A stretch of 64,000 nt of DNA. Origin: Rhynochetos jubatus. Taxonomy: Eukaryota; Chordata; Aves; Eurypygiformes; Rhynochetidae. The notes beneath the pieces are model-generated. The model made no database searches. It had not been told where the DNA came from and saw only the letters and a program-made list of their open reading frames with translations. A program made the position numbers and the translations under genes. Position 1 is the first letter of the stretch; every line of letters begins with the position of its first letter. The stretch is taken from NCBI GenBank assembly GCA_027574665.1, contig CM050652.1, positions 40,266,307 to 40,330,306 of the forward strand. Direction: 5' to 3'. This document shows positions 50,980 to 62,968 of the stretch, piece by piece.

Positions 50980-53900
50980 GTATTTACCCTCTGCCGCAGT
51001 CTGAGTGATGTCTAAAGACATCCTGTATCCGCACCGCTTCCCAAAAGAAACACCAGCACCTCCTTACCTGGAAATTTAAAAAGCAGACTAGGAAAGAGCC
51101 ACCACCGAACTGGCAAAGAGCTGGGACCATTTTTCTCATTACACACATGGGCTTATTGTTTGCACTCTCCCCTGAGGTTAGCTTTTGAGCCCATTTATTT
51201 GGGTAGAAAGGTAAAGTGACCTAAGGTTTACTATTAAACTATTTATTTTAAATAAATGCAGTAGGTGTAAATCAAAAGCCCACGTAACTGAATTTGGCCA
51301 ACAGAGCTAACAACAGCTGAATGCTGGCAACATCATGTTATGTTTGAGACCACTGGGTTTTTAAAACATGTATTTAACACTGCCATTAAAAAAAAAAAAA
51401 AAACCCACACAAAAAACCACTCCTCAGTCTTGGCAGCTAGGAAGTTTGGAGTTTCTCTCTGATAATGTTTTAAAAAGAATTTCCTCTTATATGCCTTTCC
51501 TCTTGAAGTTCAAAGCTGATTATGATAAACTGTTGAGAGGTAAACAATTAAGGTAATAATGGCAATTATTTAGCTGTTTTACCTTTCCTGAGGTAACTGG
51601 AAGACACTCAGATCAGTAACAAAGGTAACTTGCTAGCCACAAACTCAACCAAAAAAGAAAAGAAGATATGAATGCCTTAACCATTTATCTAAAGAACAGT
51701 CCCTTCTCAGCGCTTAATATATACCTTGTAGGACAGAGCTCATCCTCACAACCATCTCGCACCTGTTAACAGGGGCACATGCCAGCCTCCAAAAGCCCAG
51801 AGCACCACTCACCACCGCCTCACTCCGCGGTTCACTGCCATCCGAACCTACACCCCGCAGCAGAGATCCGCATCTTCAGCTGCCGCAGCGCGCACGAGGA
51901 GCCTCACACACGCTCGAGCAGGGGAAGAGTCTTTTCACCTGGTTTGCATCTGCTTCTTCACTCCCTATTAAGCGTGTCACGTGAGCAGAGACTCAGTTTG
52001 GAAGTTGTCGAACTAAACCATGAACCGGTTAAAAGGTATTCCTGTATCCCAAACCGTTAAAACACTGGGTTTACGCAAGATACAGGGCCTTGAACTAAAC
52101 CTACAGATGACCGATTCCTAACAATTCACCTGCAGTTTTGGCTGCTGCTCCACCGCTGTAAGCGAGCAGCCACTCGATCCAGGTAAATGCACTACACCCA
52201 GTAGCGGTGGAAACTAACGGAAACTAACCTCAGACTTCAGAGACCCGCAAGTTGTTCCGGAACAACCATTCAAGCCCTTGGCCCGCCGGAACACTGCACC
52301 GTAACACTTAAGGACATGAACAAGTCATCTGTATCTGCATGTTTTAACGAGAGCCTTTTTGCTTGGTCTCAGTGCTAACAGTCAGCAGTAATTAATCAAA
52401 GGAAAAAAGCAAGGCTAGTGTGGAATGACAAAGATTTTCATCAAATATACAGGAGAAAGGAACTAAATTCATTCTACTCCAGCCTTCCACAGCATAAAGT
52501 TCTCCAAAGCGTTGAACGTGACACTTGTAACCCAGCTCCTAACGCTGGTGGACGCACTCCGCTAATGTATAGACTCACACCGTTTATTCCCAGTGAAACT
52601 CCCCTAAGCACATCAGGAGCCGGCATGCAGAACATCCACCGCAACTTGTGCTCTGTAAGCCAACAAACATTAACAGCCATTTGAATACACTGCATCTGAC
52701 CGGAGACACCAGACCACTCAAACCCTAGGCGACTAGGGTAAGATGAAATACGGATGGTTTCATGGTAAAAGAACAAGGTACCCCAATTTAATTGTGCAGA
52801 ATTTGCCAGTAAAGGATAACAAACTTCATTTTCCTAGATGGACCTCCAGAAATGTTTCTTGAATTAGTATTTTGAAAGAACACATTCACCACAGTTAAGC
52901 ACACTACATTATCCCAGAAAATTATATATTTTCTTCAAATATATATTTTAAACCACTGCAATTATGTTAAATGCTTCATGGCCATTACCTTTATTACGTT
53001 TCACTAAATACTAGAACAGTTCTGCAGCTGGTCCTCCTGAAATATCTGAAGTGCAGATGCCTCCTACTGTCCACCGTGAAATACTACAACCTGAATACAC
53101 TGAATCTGATCCCTGGAAGTCTCTACATCTCAGATACTTTTATTCCTTACTGAATTTTTCCTTTTCCACGTTCAAAGTTGACCCTGGTAACAGAAACGTT
53201 TGGTTGTTAAATGCACTCATCTCCTTCAACATAAGCGCCCTAACTTATAGACTCAAGTAGCTGAAATTTTGTACGTGAACCCATCATTAAAGTATGGTAA
53301 GAGTAGTAAATCCTGAAGCAAGTTAAACGTAGTTTTGGGAAGCCATTGTGAAAGATTACCTGTACTTCTGGGTAATGAATCTGCAGACAGCAGCTTGACA
53401 CCAACTATTAGTTTCAAAGGGATGCTAAACCAATCCTGAGTGACAACCTTTAAACACCATCATTTCTTCCACTCCTGAGAAGCAGCTAAACCAGAAAAAG
53501 GGTTAAGAAGGAAACCTAAAGGAAATACGAACCAGTCATTGCTAGACAGAAGGAAAATGAGGGGAAGAAATAGTCAAAGATTGGGAAATACATGACAAAG
53601 GTGTGTTGCAATATGTGATAAAGTAACTAGACAATAAGTGGTCACTTCTTATTTTCTTGACCTTTACAATCTCCCAGTAATTTCACTGGAACCCGTGGCT
53701 GACCAAAAAGACTGAGGCACTGAACACATGATCTGGGGGCAGAGGTTTCCCTTTCTGAACTCCATCTCTCAGATACATGTACATACCTGGCAGCAAACCA
53801 GGCATAAATAGAGGAAAGATTGACCAGAACTATCAACCTCATTGCCCCAGGCCTTCACATTCCCCACAGCAATCCCAGATGAAGAAATGGCATGCAATGC

Positions 53901-56900
53901 ACAGGCCATTGGCACTGCAGCTGTTCCAGCCTGGCTTTCCCAAAGTCCCTTGCACTTCAGAGATCACTGTCTTCCAAAGATATTAAAGAGCACTTAAGCA
54001 CACATTGTAGATCAAAGCCAGGCTGTAAGAGGGATTAAACATCCTGAAGTTTCTCAGATTTGTCCACCTAGTACTGTCTAAAACAAGTTGTGAGTTCAGG
54101 ACAGACTGACTGCTCATCAGCTACAGGATAAGCACAAGTTTGGGTGGATACTTCAACACTTCCGTGAGCGTACAGAAGCACAACAGCTAAGTTCAGGAGC
54201 TAAGGCCCCTCTACAGCTGTGGAGAAAACTTCTTTTGTCAACTCATCACTTAAATAGTTGTGAAAACAGGAGCCCTTCTGCCACACCCCCATACTCCTTG
54301 CGCACCCACTTCCAGCATACAGCAAGCAGACCCAAATGTGGAACTGCTTGTGTTCTGCTTGACCTTATCTGCTTTCCTTGCTCTAATTTTCCTATAAAAG
54401 CCTGAGACACAGGCCACACGTGGAAGACTGCTAGATCTGAACAGAGGTCTACCAGGAGCATTTAAAGAGTGATGAGACAAATCTTGTCCAACACGCCATG
54501 TGAACAAACTTCCAACTCTTGACAGCATACAGAAGAAAGACTTGGCATTCCCAGTAGATGGATTTATGTGCACTCTAGGTAAACGCTAGCAATTAAGTCA
54601 TTGTTTCAACACCCTCTTGAAAACTTGGGAGTGAACCAGTGCATCTCAAACAGAACTGAGCAGTTAAAGTAAACCTAAGGTGTGGTAGCACTCTGATCCA
54701 TACAAGAAAGCCTTGGATTGGAAGAGGTTACATCTCCACAGAATGAAGCAGGACATGCTGTAGAACCAAGTCTACCTACTCCACCACTACTGAGGCTCTA
54801 GTCCTGGCCTAGCAGGCCATACAGAAATGCCTTTGCTATCAGACTGTCCACTTTGTACTGAGGAGTTTAGCATTTTTGTTTCCTTAAGTCACTGAGTATG
54901 TCAGCACAACCTTCTTCCCCAACACGCAGAATCTGAGAAGGAACTGCTGCACAGACACCTTTGGAAACAGGAAATCCCTGGCAGATAGGCTAATCACCCA
55001 TCTGTACACAAATTCCCTACAAATTTCTGAATCAGGTCTACAATGGCCTTAACACACAGGAAAAGTTTAAATACCAGCTTGAAGGCAAAGAACACATTCA
55101 ATTCTTGCAGTTTTCTATATTCTGCATGGATTTTCTTTTCCATTTAACAAGTAAAATCATGTCAAAATTACACTATCTCCCATATAGCTTGAGAAACATC
55201 AGTTCCAACTAAGAATCTGAGGTTATGAAGGTAGTTAGTTACAGCAGACATTGGTAAGAAGCATTGTGATGCCTAGTGTTTAAATAAAACCCTATTTCAG
55301 GGACATATTTTCCTAGCCTGAACTTGTTAACCAGGTAACTTATCTTCCTCAAATACTAAATGAACAGTTTACAGCTAGTACAAATCCATGAAAAGTGAAA
55401 AGAACAAGTCACAATACTCCAATCAATGCTGAAAGTTTAATGTTCCTGCTACATACTGCCCTTCAGAATTGCTGAACAAGTGTCACTGATCACAAACCTA
55501 TGTTAGGCACCAAAACAGTTTTTAATAATCTGATGCCATAAGAACTGACACCTCCATTTGTATGATTACATCCTTCCTTTTACTGCAGTCTGGAGGGCGC
55601 AAGAACTGCTGATTTAGAATTAGAAAGTCAGTCTAGAGAGAAGCTTACCAAAATCCGCTGACAGACAGATTCGTGGCTCTGTATCTTACAGGCTGCAGGC
55701 GAGTTTTGACATCTACCAACTCCCCTTTTCAAATATCACAGCCCATTGTATGACATGAAGATAGTGAGAAAGCAATTGAAACACAAACCAGATTTCTTAA
55801 GAGCAGTGACTTACGGACTTCATTGGACAACTTTTTAACAGCGCTTTCTCTTTGTAAGACACAGTTGCCAGATACTGTTAGTAAAAATGGGCTAGACTTA
55901 AGTAAGAACTTCAGATACTTCTTATGTACAAAAGTATGAGCCTCAAAGCCCTGCATTAATGACTGCTCCAGTCATACCATCAGTTTGGTCTCCACATGCC
56001 CTGAAGTTTAAACTTAAACTTACTCCTTGGAGATATCCAGAGAAGAGACCAAGGGATAGCTGGACACCTAGGAAGGTCAGTGCCTCTAAGGATAAGCATA
56101 TTCTGTCATGATTTATGTCATCACAAGAACACAACCACACCTACTTTAAGACACAGCTACGGAGTATATGATGTTTACCTTTCATTACTGTGTTTTTCTA
56201 CACTATGATCCATGGGTTACCTAAAACAGCACCTAAGAGCACAGCTTTGACAGCAGTATTTTATATACATCTATAGGTAACAAGAGCTCCTTTCTCCCAA
56301 ATCCATAAATACCTGGAGAGGATAAAAATGAAGCCTGACAGGGATTCTGAAATGAAGCAGTGCACTATTTAAGCTTTCAAGGAATTAACAAAAAAAAAAA
56401 AAACCACCACACCCAAACCAACCAACCAAAAAAAAGTTTAGTCAGACCACACTAGACCACCTTCCACTCAGGGGGCTGAGGGTTCAGAAGGGCACTTGGG
56501 ATAAGCTTTACTCTCTATTGCTTACACTCCAAGCAAGAGACATGCTGGAGAAGCTCTTTCACCAGCTCCATCTTCATGTGGCTGTTGCTTCCTGCTTGCC
56601 CTGCTCTTTTCAAACCTTTATGGCTAAGTCAGTATATCAGCAGCAAGAAAAAGAAAGAATAGCCACTGCAGAAATTGATCCATGCCTAACTGGACTTTTC
56701 TTTCCAACCCCACAAGGACCTTCCTATCTCTGAGTTATTTGCACACTTGCTTAGAAGATCAGAACTTCTATAGCAATGTGAAGGACCAGACTGCACAAAG
56801 TGCAGCAGCATCTTACTGATTGGGAAAACTCAAATGGAAGACATCACTTCATAGTCTCTTCAAGCAGAGTGCATTCAAATCCACATTTCAAAAGCACCTC

Positions 56901-57519
56901 TGCTACTAGGCTAGAAGCAAGGTTAGGATAAAGGTCTTCCAAGCCCGTGTTTCAACTGACAATGAACATCCAATACGGACAAAGTGTGAACCAGAATGTG
57001 CAAATATAAACATAGTGAAAGGTAGGAGAGAAGAATTCCTTGGGGTTTGTTTCCTCCTCTGTAGATGCTTGATACAGTTAAACTGGGATACAGCTAAGTG
57101 TTGTAGCACTGCCCCCTTTGGCTGCAGGGCAGATTTTGTCAGGACAACCTAGCTCTGTCTACACAGACTGGAAATCCAAGGCACCCTCCTCAGATCCAGA
57201 TTTCATGCTAATAACCAATGCCTTAGAGTCAGGCACAGCAGTACCAAAGTCCTTTATCACATCTAGCCCCACTTCTGAAAACTTGCCTTCTCTACAGAGG
57301 CAGTGTCGACCAATCGCTGAAACACCTAGCTCCGACTCACAAGTATCAACACTGCATGTGGAAAGCATGGATCAAACTTTCCAAACTATTGTGTTTGGTT
57401 TTAAAATGGCAGATAATTTACTTTTCAGTAACTTTTGTTTCTAGTAAAAAGTGAACTGCAGCATGGAAGATATGCCTTACCAGTTTACCCATGCAGATAC
57501 ACACATCATAATAAAACAA
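50980..57519. other. Intergenic DNA between NAP1L1 and PHLDA1
   Basis: No exon was recognised. This is upstream sequence for PHLDA1 and downstream sequence for NAP1L1. It contains an oligo-A run at 51,388-51,403, a 16-bp palindrome at 52,251-52,266 and a second A-rich tract at about 56,390-56,440. An extended NAP1L1 3'UTR reaching into the right part cannot be excluded. Confidence 0.5.
52251..52266. promoter_or_regulatory. 16-bp palindrome containing TTCCGGAA
   Basis: GTTGTTCCGGAACAAC is a perfect palindrome. Its core TTCCGGAA holds two back-to-back ETS-type GGAA sites. It also fits the TTCNNGAA spacing seen in heat-shock and STAT-like elements. It lies about 1.9 kb upstream of the PHLDA1 start codon. 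Binding is inferred from the motif only. Confidence 0.35.
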
Positions 57520-57524
57520 GACTA

Positions 57525-58248
57525 GCTTCTGAAAATACTAGGTTTTATTCACACCCCAGTGGTAAACAATAACCTTAATATGATGACTAGGTTTCTTTTG
57601 TAGATCACTATGTCACATAAAATACAAAACCCATCGCATAAACAAGCTGACAGTTATGAATGTTTAATGTGGTCTCGTTGGAAATTAAACAAGTTATACT
57701 AGTCTTCTCAAGTAGTCAAATTCAAAATGCATCATCATCATCTCCTAGTTAGTACAAGTCACTGCCATTTCTATAACAAAGTAATGAAGGCACAGCTAGT
57801 GCAAGCAGACTTAAACCCGTTCAAGACTACTGGGCTGAAAAATACTTTGGTTGGTTCTTCAGGAGAGAGTTTTCTCTAAACAAATATTGGTCTCAGTTAA
57901 CAGTTCTGATAATCTTCACAGCTGCAGTCTAATAGCTACATGACAAAGACTTCACAAGAACCAAACTATGTAGCAATGAATTAACATTCATGCTTTAGGG
58001 GATTTACTGCATTCTACATATTGGCAGAAAATTATACTGTTAAAATGCTAGGTAGATTGAACCTACATTTTAAACTGGTTTAACTGTGTTTAACATTTAA
58101 ACACTTAAGTGTTCGATTTATTTTTCTTTTTTTTAACAAATTGGTTACTTAATCCTACCAAGATACAAAACATAAGGCTGTAAGTAACTAATAGTTGTGT
58201 TTAGGCTATTACAGTGCAGGTAATCCTCAAGGCCACATACACACTGCT
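57525..58248 (-). other. NAP1L1: NAP1L1 3' untranslated region
   Basis: The stretch from the stop codon leftward has no coding content. An AATAAA at 57,544-57,549 (minus) is followed about 30-45 nt later by a GU-rich 'gatgtgtgtatctg' run, which makes a good cleavage site near 57,525. An earlier AATAAA at 58,117-58,122 could give a short 3'UTR of about 150 nt. Confidence 0.6.
57544..57549 (-). terminator. NAP1L1: NAP1L1 polyadenylation signal
   Basis: Canonical AATAAA on the minus strand with a GU-rich downstream element at about 57,498-57,515. A proximal alternative lies at 58,117-58,122. Confidence 0.55.
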
Positions 58249-58284
58249 TCACTGCTGCTTGCATTCTGCTGGGTTTTGATCCTT
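58249..58284 (-). CDS. NAP1L1: NAP1L1 last coding segment (CKQQ end)
   Basis: After acceptor caacag, the segment reads KDQNPAECKQQ and stops with TGA at 58,249-58,251. The CKQQ end is a CaaX-type prenylation box. The same exon continues as the 3'UTR. Confidence 0.93.
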   Translation of the reverse strand, partial: KDQNPAECKQQ

Positions 58285-61200
58285 CTGTTGAGGGAAAAAA
58301 GGAAATATCAGTTTACAGATATCAGGGTTTTAAAAGAACTATTAATATTGCTAAGTGTACTTTCTCAAGTTTCAGTATTCAAGTTGTCCTTTCATCTTTT
58401 CCATTAAACTAATCACCTAGTCATCAGTAACACCGCTGCCTTTGGACACAGTAACATCCCCAGTGCAATTATTTTGGCTTTGCTAGTGCATAGGTATGAG
58501 ATCCAGAACAAAAACCTGTTCAGCACTAAGTGTGGTGGGATATTCTGAAAGACACTAAAACTGGAAAAAAGAGGAGAGTTGTGCATAGTAACAAAACAAC
58601 CTGGCTCAAAAGAAGCATCCAGACCTCCTACATGGTCTGAGGCAAAAGAAACTTCCTGTGGACAGTAACAAGTGCACGACCTTACTCCAGAAGCCACTGT
58701 AGAGCAATGCAATGAAACGCCAAATCACGGTATTTTCTAAACACTCTGGAAAGATCTTTCCAGTAAGTTCCAATTGACAGAAAATTCTAACGTGGAAAAT
58801 TTCTTCTGTTATACTGAAATAGACAGCCAACAATATATCACTAATACAGGAATGTAAGGAAAAGGCTTTCTGGGGGCAGAGATCAGTTGCAAGTTTTACC
58901 CCGCTACTTCGGTCTGGACAGCTATTCTAGGACCTCAATAAATTCAGCTGGTGATCAGCTGACAACTATTTATTCTTATAGTACCATTACTGCCTCTAGC
59001 CCTTTGGCAGTTCTCTCTCAAACTGAGCACACAGTCTGGCCCTTTCTCAGTTCTCTTTAGCCTAGAAAAGCAATCTCAAACGGCAGAAATAAGAAACCCA
59101 TCTTGCAGCTGCTGCATTTTGATTCCAAAACTTTCTTGAATAGGAAGCAGTTTGAATAAAATATAGCAGATGAAAGAGGTTGTACATTTTGATTAACAGC
59201 TCTATACCCTACCATCCTTCTAGGTACAATGCTAAGATTATGTAATTCTTTCAACAGTACTTTGGTTCTAACCCAAACATTCCTACTGAAAAAATATGCT
59301 GCCTCCTCATTTGAAACTGCAAGTGCATTTTGCAGCAGACATTTTTAGTTCAGAGATTTCATTTTCATGCTGCAACGTTCACCTACCACCATCAGATGCT
59401 TTCAGGTGGCTAAACATGGCAGTTCCCATGCAATAAGAAACCTGACAGTTGTTTTTGGCTGTTTGCATTTCAGTAACTGGTTGTAGATGCATGCCTGAAC
59501 CTTAACTTCAGCTACCTCAAGCAACAGACTTGCTATTATCTAACCTGAAAAAGCTTCAGTTTTGCACTCTGCTGGGAAAATCTGTGCCAGAGTCAGCTTG
59601 TGACAAGTCCCCAGAAACCAAATCTGGATTACACAGTTCTCTGCATAGCCTCACAACCATTATAGAACGTTTTCAGCATTAGCAGCAACTTGCTGCAAGA
59701 TAAGCTTACAGAAAACCAAGCCTGACAAATGTCAGTGTTCAAGGCGAAAAGTTACTTTTACAAAACAATTCTTGGAGAACGACCTTTTTAAAAGTTGCTC
59801 TACCTATCTTGGTCTGTCAGAACTGGGACTGAAACAGCCTCAGCCAAAAGGTACTCACCATACAAACTGTTGATTAAATAGTGAAACTAAAGATTTAACC
59901 TACATAAAATTTTAAGTGTGTGTATGCATACACGAACTTCAGACATTCTTTTTAATTCCTTACTTTGGGTTCATAATCAGGATCGTTTTCTTCATCTGCT
60001 TCTTCTTCCCCCTCCTGAAAGAAAACATGTTTATATTTCTCTAGCTTATTCACATTCAGCTTCCTGAGCCATTTGAAAGAAAATTAAGATTAAATTCTAC
60101 TCTTAAATACATTAATTATCACTAAGTTATGCATATTGTTTTAGTTCACCCCCCACAAAGCATATCACCTGTTGATACCAGTTGCAACTTAATTTGCAAG
60201 ACATCTTAGGGTTGTCTTCATTTGGTTTGGGTGATGTGTTGTTTAAATATTCACCCTAGATTCACAAAACTGTATGTTGTACCTTCCTTTCGTAAGTAAT
60301 ACTTAAACTTAGTGCCCAGAGCATTCAAAACTAAAGGAATTCTTATTCCAGATAAACTACAAACAGGAAGCCACTTAAATCAAGGCCATCCATCAACTCA
60401 CCTCATCATCTGCCTCTTCACCTTCTTCATCATACTGGAAAAGAAAATAAATGGGTTTGAGAGTGTCATAAATGCAGTCATTTATGGCTCAAGTACAGAC
60501 AGGTAACTCAAGGAGATACCAGAGTCCACACTGCATTGTGCTCCAAGGGTTATGCATCAGCATGAACAATGTCCAATCTCTTGAACAGAGCAAACTGACT
60601 GCCTGAAGTTCCTTACGTGCTGCATTGGAAGAGCTAGATGGCAGTAACACCTCTGGCCTGTAGGGTGTCTCAAAGCCTAAGGCAATCTATACAGTCAGTC
60701 ACCTCCCTATCCCACCTACCCCAGCCAAGGTTTTGGCCTAAGGGTTACCGTTTTACATCCTAAAAATGAATTTTAGGGCAGAACTTATTTTAGCCAAACT
60801 GTCCTTGTTGTGCAGAGGCAGGGGAGAGAAAATATTTTACGCATAAAAAGTTCTGGGGTTCAGGGGGGTTGTTTTTCAAGCTCAGCTCCCATAAAGCACT
60901 TACTTCAAGCTTTTGCAGCGCTTGCTTTGAATATATTGGCATGTTTTGAATGTGCTTATCCACCATTTTCAGAGTGCCCTCCTGAAGGGATCAGGCTTGA
61001 ATCTCAACGAACTTGGTAGCCCAGATAAGCACAGAGAACAGGCTGAGCAGCCAGCTCATTACAGTTCTACCGAAGTATTGAGTACATCACCCTGGGAACA
61101 CCTTATACACAAAACTCAACTTGGACATCCTCTAAATGTTCAGTTTCTCCCACTGTTTTTGCCACAAAAGTCTGAAGTCACTACTTCAGGGATAAATTAT

Positions 61201-62968
61201 CTTTGTGGCTACTCTTTACTCAACACTCTAGGAAGCTCAGCTGAAACTAACGTTGATACATCTCATTCTAAGGATGCCAACATAATACAAGACAGACATT
61301 ACCTGAAGTCTTTAAGCAAGATTATTTCAAGGTTTTTAGCATTTTGAAATAGTATTATACTTACATCATCATCATCATCTTCAATAGCTTCTCCTGTGAA
61401 GTACAATACCGATCGGGGAACTATACGTTCACGCAAGAAATGACCTATTTCAAAGTCTGCAGCAAGGATTGCCTCAGCATCATCATCCTGCATAAAACAA
61501 CATTATGTCCTAAATCAGAAGCTGGTAACTACTTTTTACACAAAACCACGAGTTGCACTTTTTGATGTTGTTACGTTTATAAAAATCCCATGTGCTGACT
61601 TCTTTCGGTTCAGGACCTGCCTTACAGAACTGAAATTGCGGAGTCAAGTTTTACACTTTAAACAGCCTACCTGCACTGCGCAGCGGGGGCTGCTTCTTCA
61701 GTAAGCTTAATTATACAAAATTCTGGAGTTTAAGGTTCACACACCCCCCCCCCCCCAACTTACTTTTGTTCCAAGGTATTGTTTAATACCTCCCATAGCC
61801 TTTCAGTTCCTGTGCACAACACCCTTGAGAACCAATCTTCAAGTTTTCTACTTGAAGCCTATCTTCAAGTTTTTCACAAGCTCCTTTCGACCCCTCCAGT
61901 GCATCACCACCATGATTCCTATTAAGCAAGCCATCGTGAAGCACCTGAACACCTGAAAATGCTCTCCCATCTAACCCCAGGTTTTCACTCCTTCTCTTTA
62001 CATACCAAGTGTTCTGCTGTCTCCCATCTGAGACATTATCTTCAATTCAAAAAGCTTGATTTTATTTTTTTGAAAAGATTATCAACATACAGCTTTTGGT
62101 GTTGATGCTAACTGGAGTTCTAATGGCACGTTTCTGGAGGCTTTAATCGGAATTCTCAAAGCTGCATGATGTATTCAGCACTGCTAAGTGATTTTCGTAG
62201 CCCTCCTCCTTACAAAAACATGTCTTACTGCCAGTTTTCAACTAGCAAGCACACAAAAGAGTGGGCTCTTGCAGTTTTCTATTCTTGTTTTAGTACCTTC
62301 TCCAAGAGTTAGTAGCTTGGGAATTTTTTAACAGCATAAAATACAAGCCAGATACATGCAGCCATTAGAGAAGATCATCCAAACAATGCCCAAAGGGAGA
62401 GACACCATCCATTAGACTAAAGGCTAATGATGAAGATCACTACATTCAAGCAACTGTCAGCAATTCACCAGGTAGATTCCAGGAAGGATAAGCTGTTAAA
62501 GTTTACTAAACTGAACTTTACCATCCAACTCAACAAATACTCCTTCTAATAAAGAAAACTCAAATACATACTATTTGTCACAAGCATGCCAAGTTAAATA
62601 CAGAAACAGAGCTGAAACTGTTTAACAAATTCCAAAACAATTTCAACAAACACTCTGTCTATAAAGGCATGACTGGTGTTTCCCATCCACCTCCTTATTT
62701 TAAGATAGCCAACTTACCAGATCTCCACTTTCAGGAACTGTAAAAAACAGAAGAGAAGAAACAAGTGAGTGAAGTACATACTACACCTGAAGTTAATGCC
62801 GATAAACTAGTGTTCAGTTTACCTTCAGGAGGACTAAAGAAGTTGAAGAAAGAGTCATTGGAAACAGTTTTTGTCACTGTTCGAACTGTTCCACGACCCT
62901 TATGTTTCTGCTTCTTCTTAATGGTTTTCAAAGTAACGTTCTTTCCTTTTTTCCAGTCTATTTGGCAA
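58249..62968 (-). CDS. NAP1L1: Nucleosome assembly protein 1-like 1, C-terminal part (7 exons)
   Basis: Joined exons encode the last 135 residues of NAP1L1, a histone H2A-H2B (and linker histone) chaperone that shuttles between cytoplasm and nucleus. Exons, minus strand in transcription order: 62,823-62,968; 62,718-62,737; 61,365-61,487; 60,402-60,434; 59,964-60,014; 58,249-58,284 (coding part of the last exon). All use GT-AG and keep frame. Visible features are CQIDWKKGKN, the basic IKKKQKHKGRG segment with the nuclear localisation signal, NDSFFNFFSPPE, AILAADFEIGHFLRERIVPRS at the end of the NAP fold, then the acidic tail (a six-residue EDDDDD run, EEGEE blocks, NDPDY) and the terminal CKQQ box. 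In mammals the tail is polyglutamylated and the cysteine farnesylated. No break or frameshift was seen. NAP1L4 is less likely given the KDQNPAECKQQ end. The N-terminal exons lie past the right edge of the window. Confidence 0.93.
59964..60014 (-). CDS. NAP1L1: NAP1L1 acidic-tail exon, 51 nt
   Basis: The exon encodes EGEEEADEENDPDYEPK, is in phase 0 at both ends, and is followed by donor GTAAGG. The glutamate-rich stretch is where polyglutamylation is known in mammalian NAP1 proteins. Skipping would keep the frame. Confidence 0.92.
60402..60434 (-). CDS. NAP1L1: NAP1L1 acidic-tail exon, 33 nt
   Basis: The exon encodes YDEEGEEADDE, phase 0 at both ends, with donor GTGAGT. By recollection it carries one acidic residue more than the human protein at this point. 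Confidence 0.9.
61365..61487 (-). CDS. NAP1L1: NAP1L1 exon with end of NAP fold, 123 nt
   Basis: The exon encodes 41 residues from DDDAEAILAADFE to the EDDDDD run, phase 0 at both ends, with acceptor tatgcag and donor GTAAGT. It contains the last helix of the NAP domain and the start of the acidic tail. Confidence 0.95.
61744..61756. repeat. Oligo-C run (13 nt) in NAP1L1 intron
   Basis: Thirteen consecutive C lie on the plus strand inside the 1.23-kb intron. Run length is likely to vary and is prone to sequencing error. Confidence 0.9.
62718..62737 (-). CDS. NAP1L1: NAP1L1 20-nt microexon
   Basis: Between acceptor tttacag (actual intron end ...ctttttttacag style tract on the minus strand) and donor GTAAGT lie 20 nt that complete the split Val codon and add PESGDL. 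Joined to its neighbours this gives SPPE-VPESGDL-DDDAE, exactly the order known for NAP1L1. The exon shifts frame if skipped. The intron before it is only 85 bp. Confidence 0.92.
62823..62968 (-). CDS. NAP1L1: NAP1L1 exon with nuclear localisation segment, 146 nt
   Basis: The exon starts at the third base of a Gly codon after acceptor ctctccag. It encodes 48 full codons from CQIDWKKGKN to FFSPPE and ends with the first base of a Val codon before donor GTAAAC. It holds the basic KKKQKHKGRG segment. The preceding exon, expected to end in ...MGCTG, is not found in the remaining 1 kb and must lie outside the window. Confidence 0.95.

Noticed and set aside
53000-57500. Endogenous retrovirus or LTR remains between the two genes
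   Set aside because: No paired LTRs, primer-binding site or gag/pol motifs were seen.
57720-57760. TGATGA-like words as snoRNA boxes in or near NAP1L1
   Set aside because: The 'catcatcatc' word has no matching D box, terminal stem or guide element at the right spacing.
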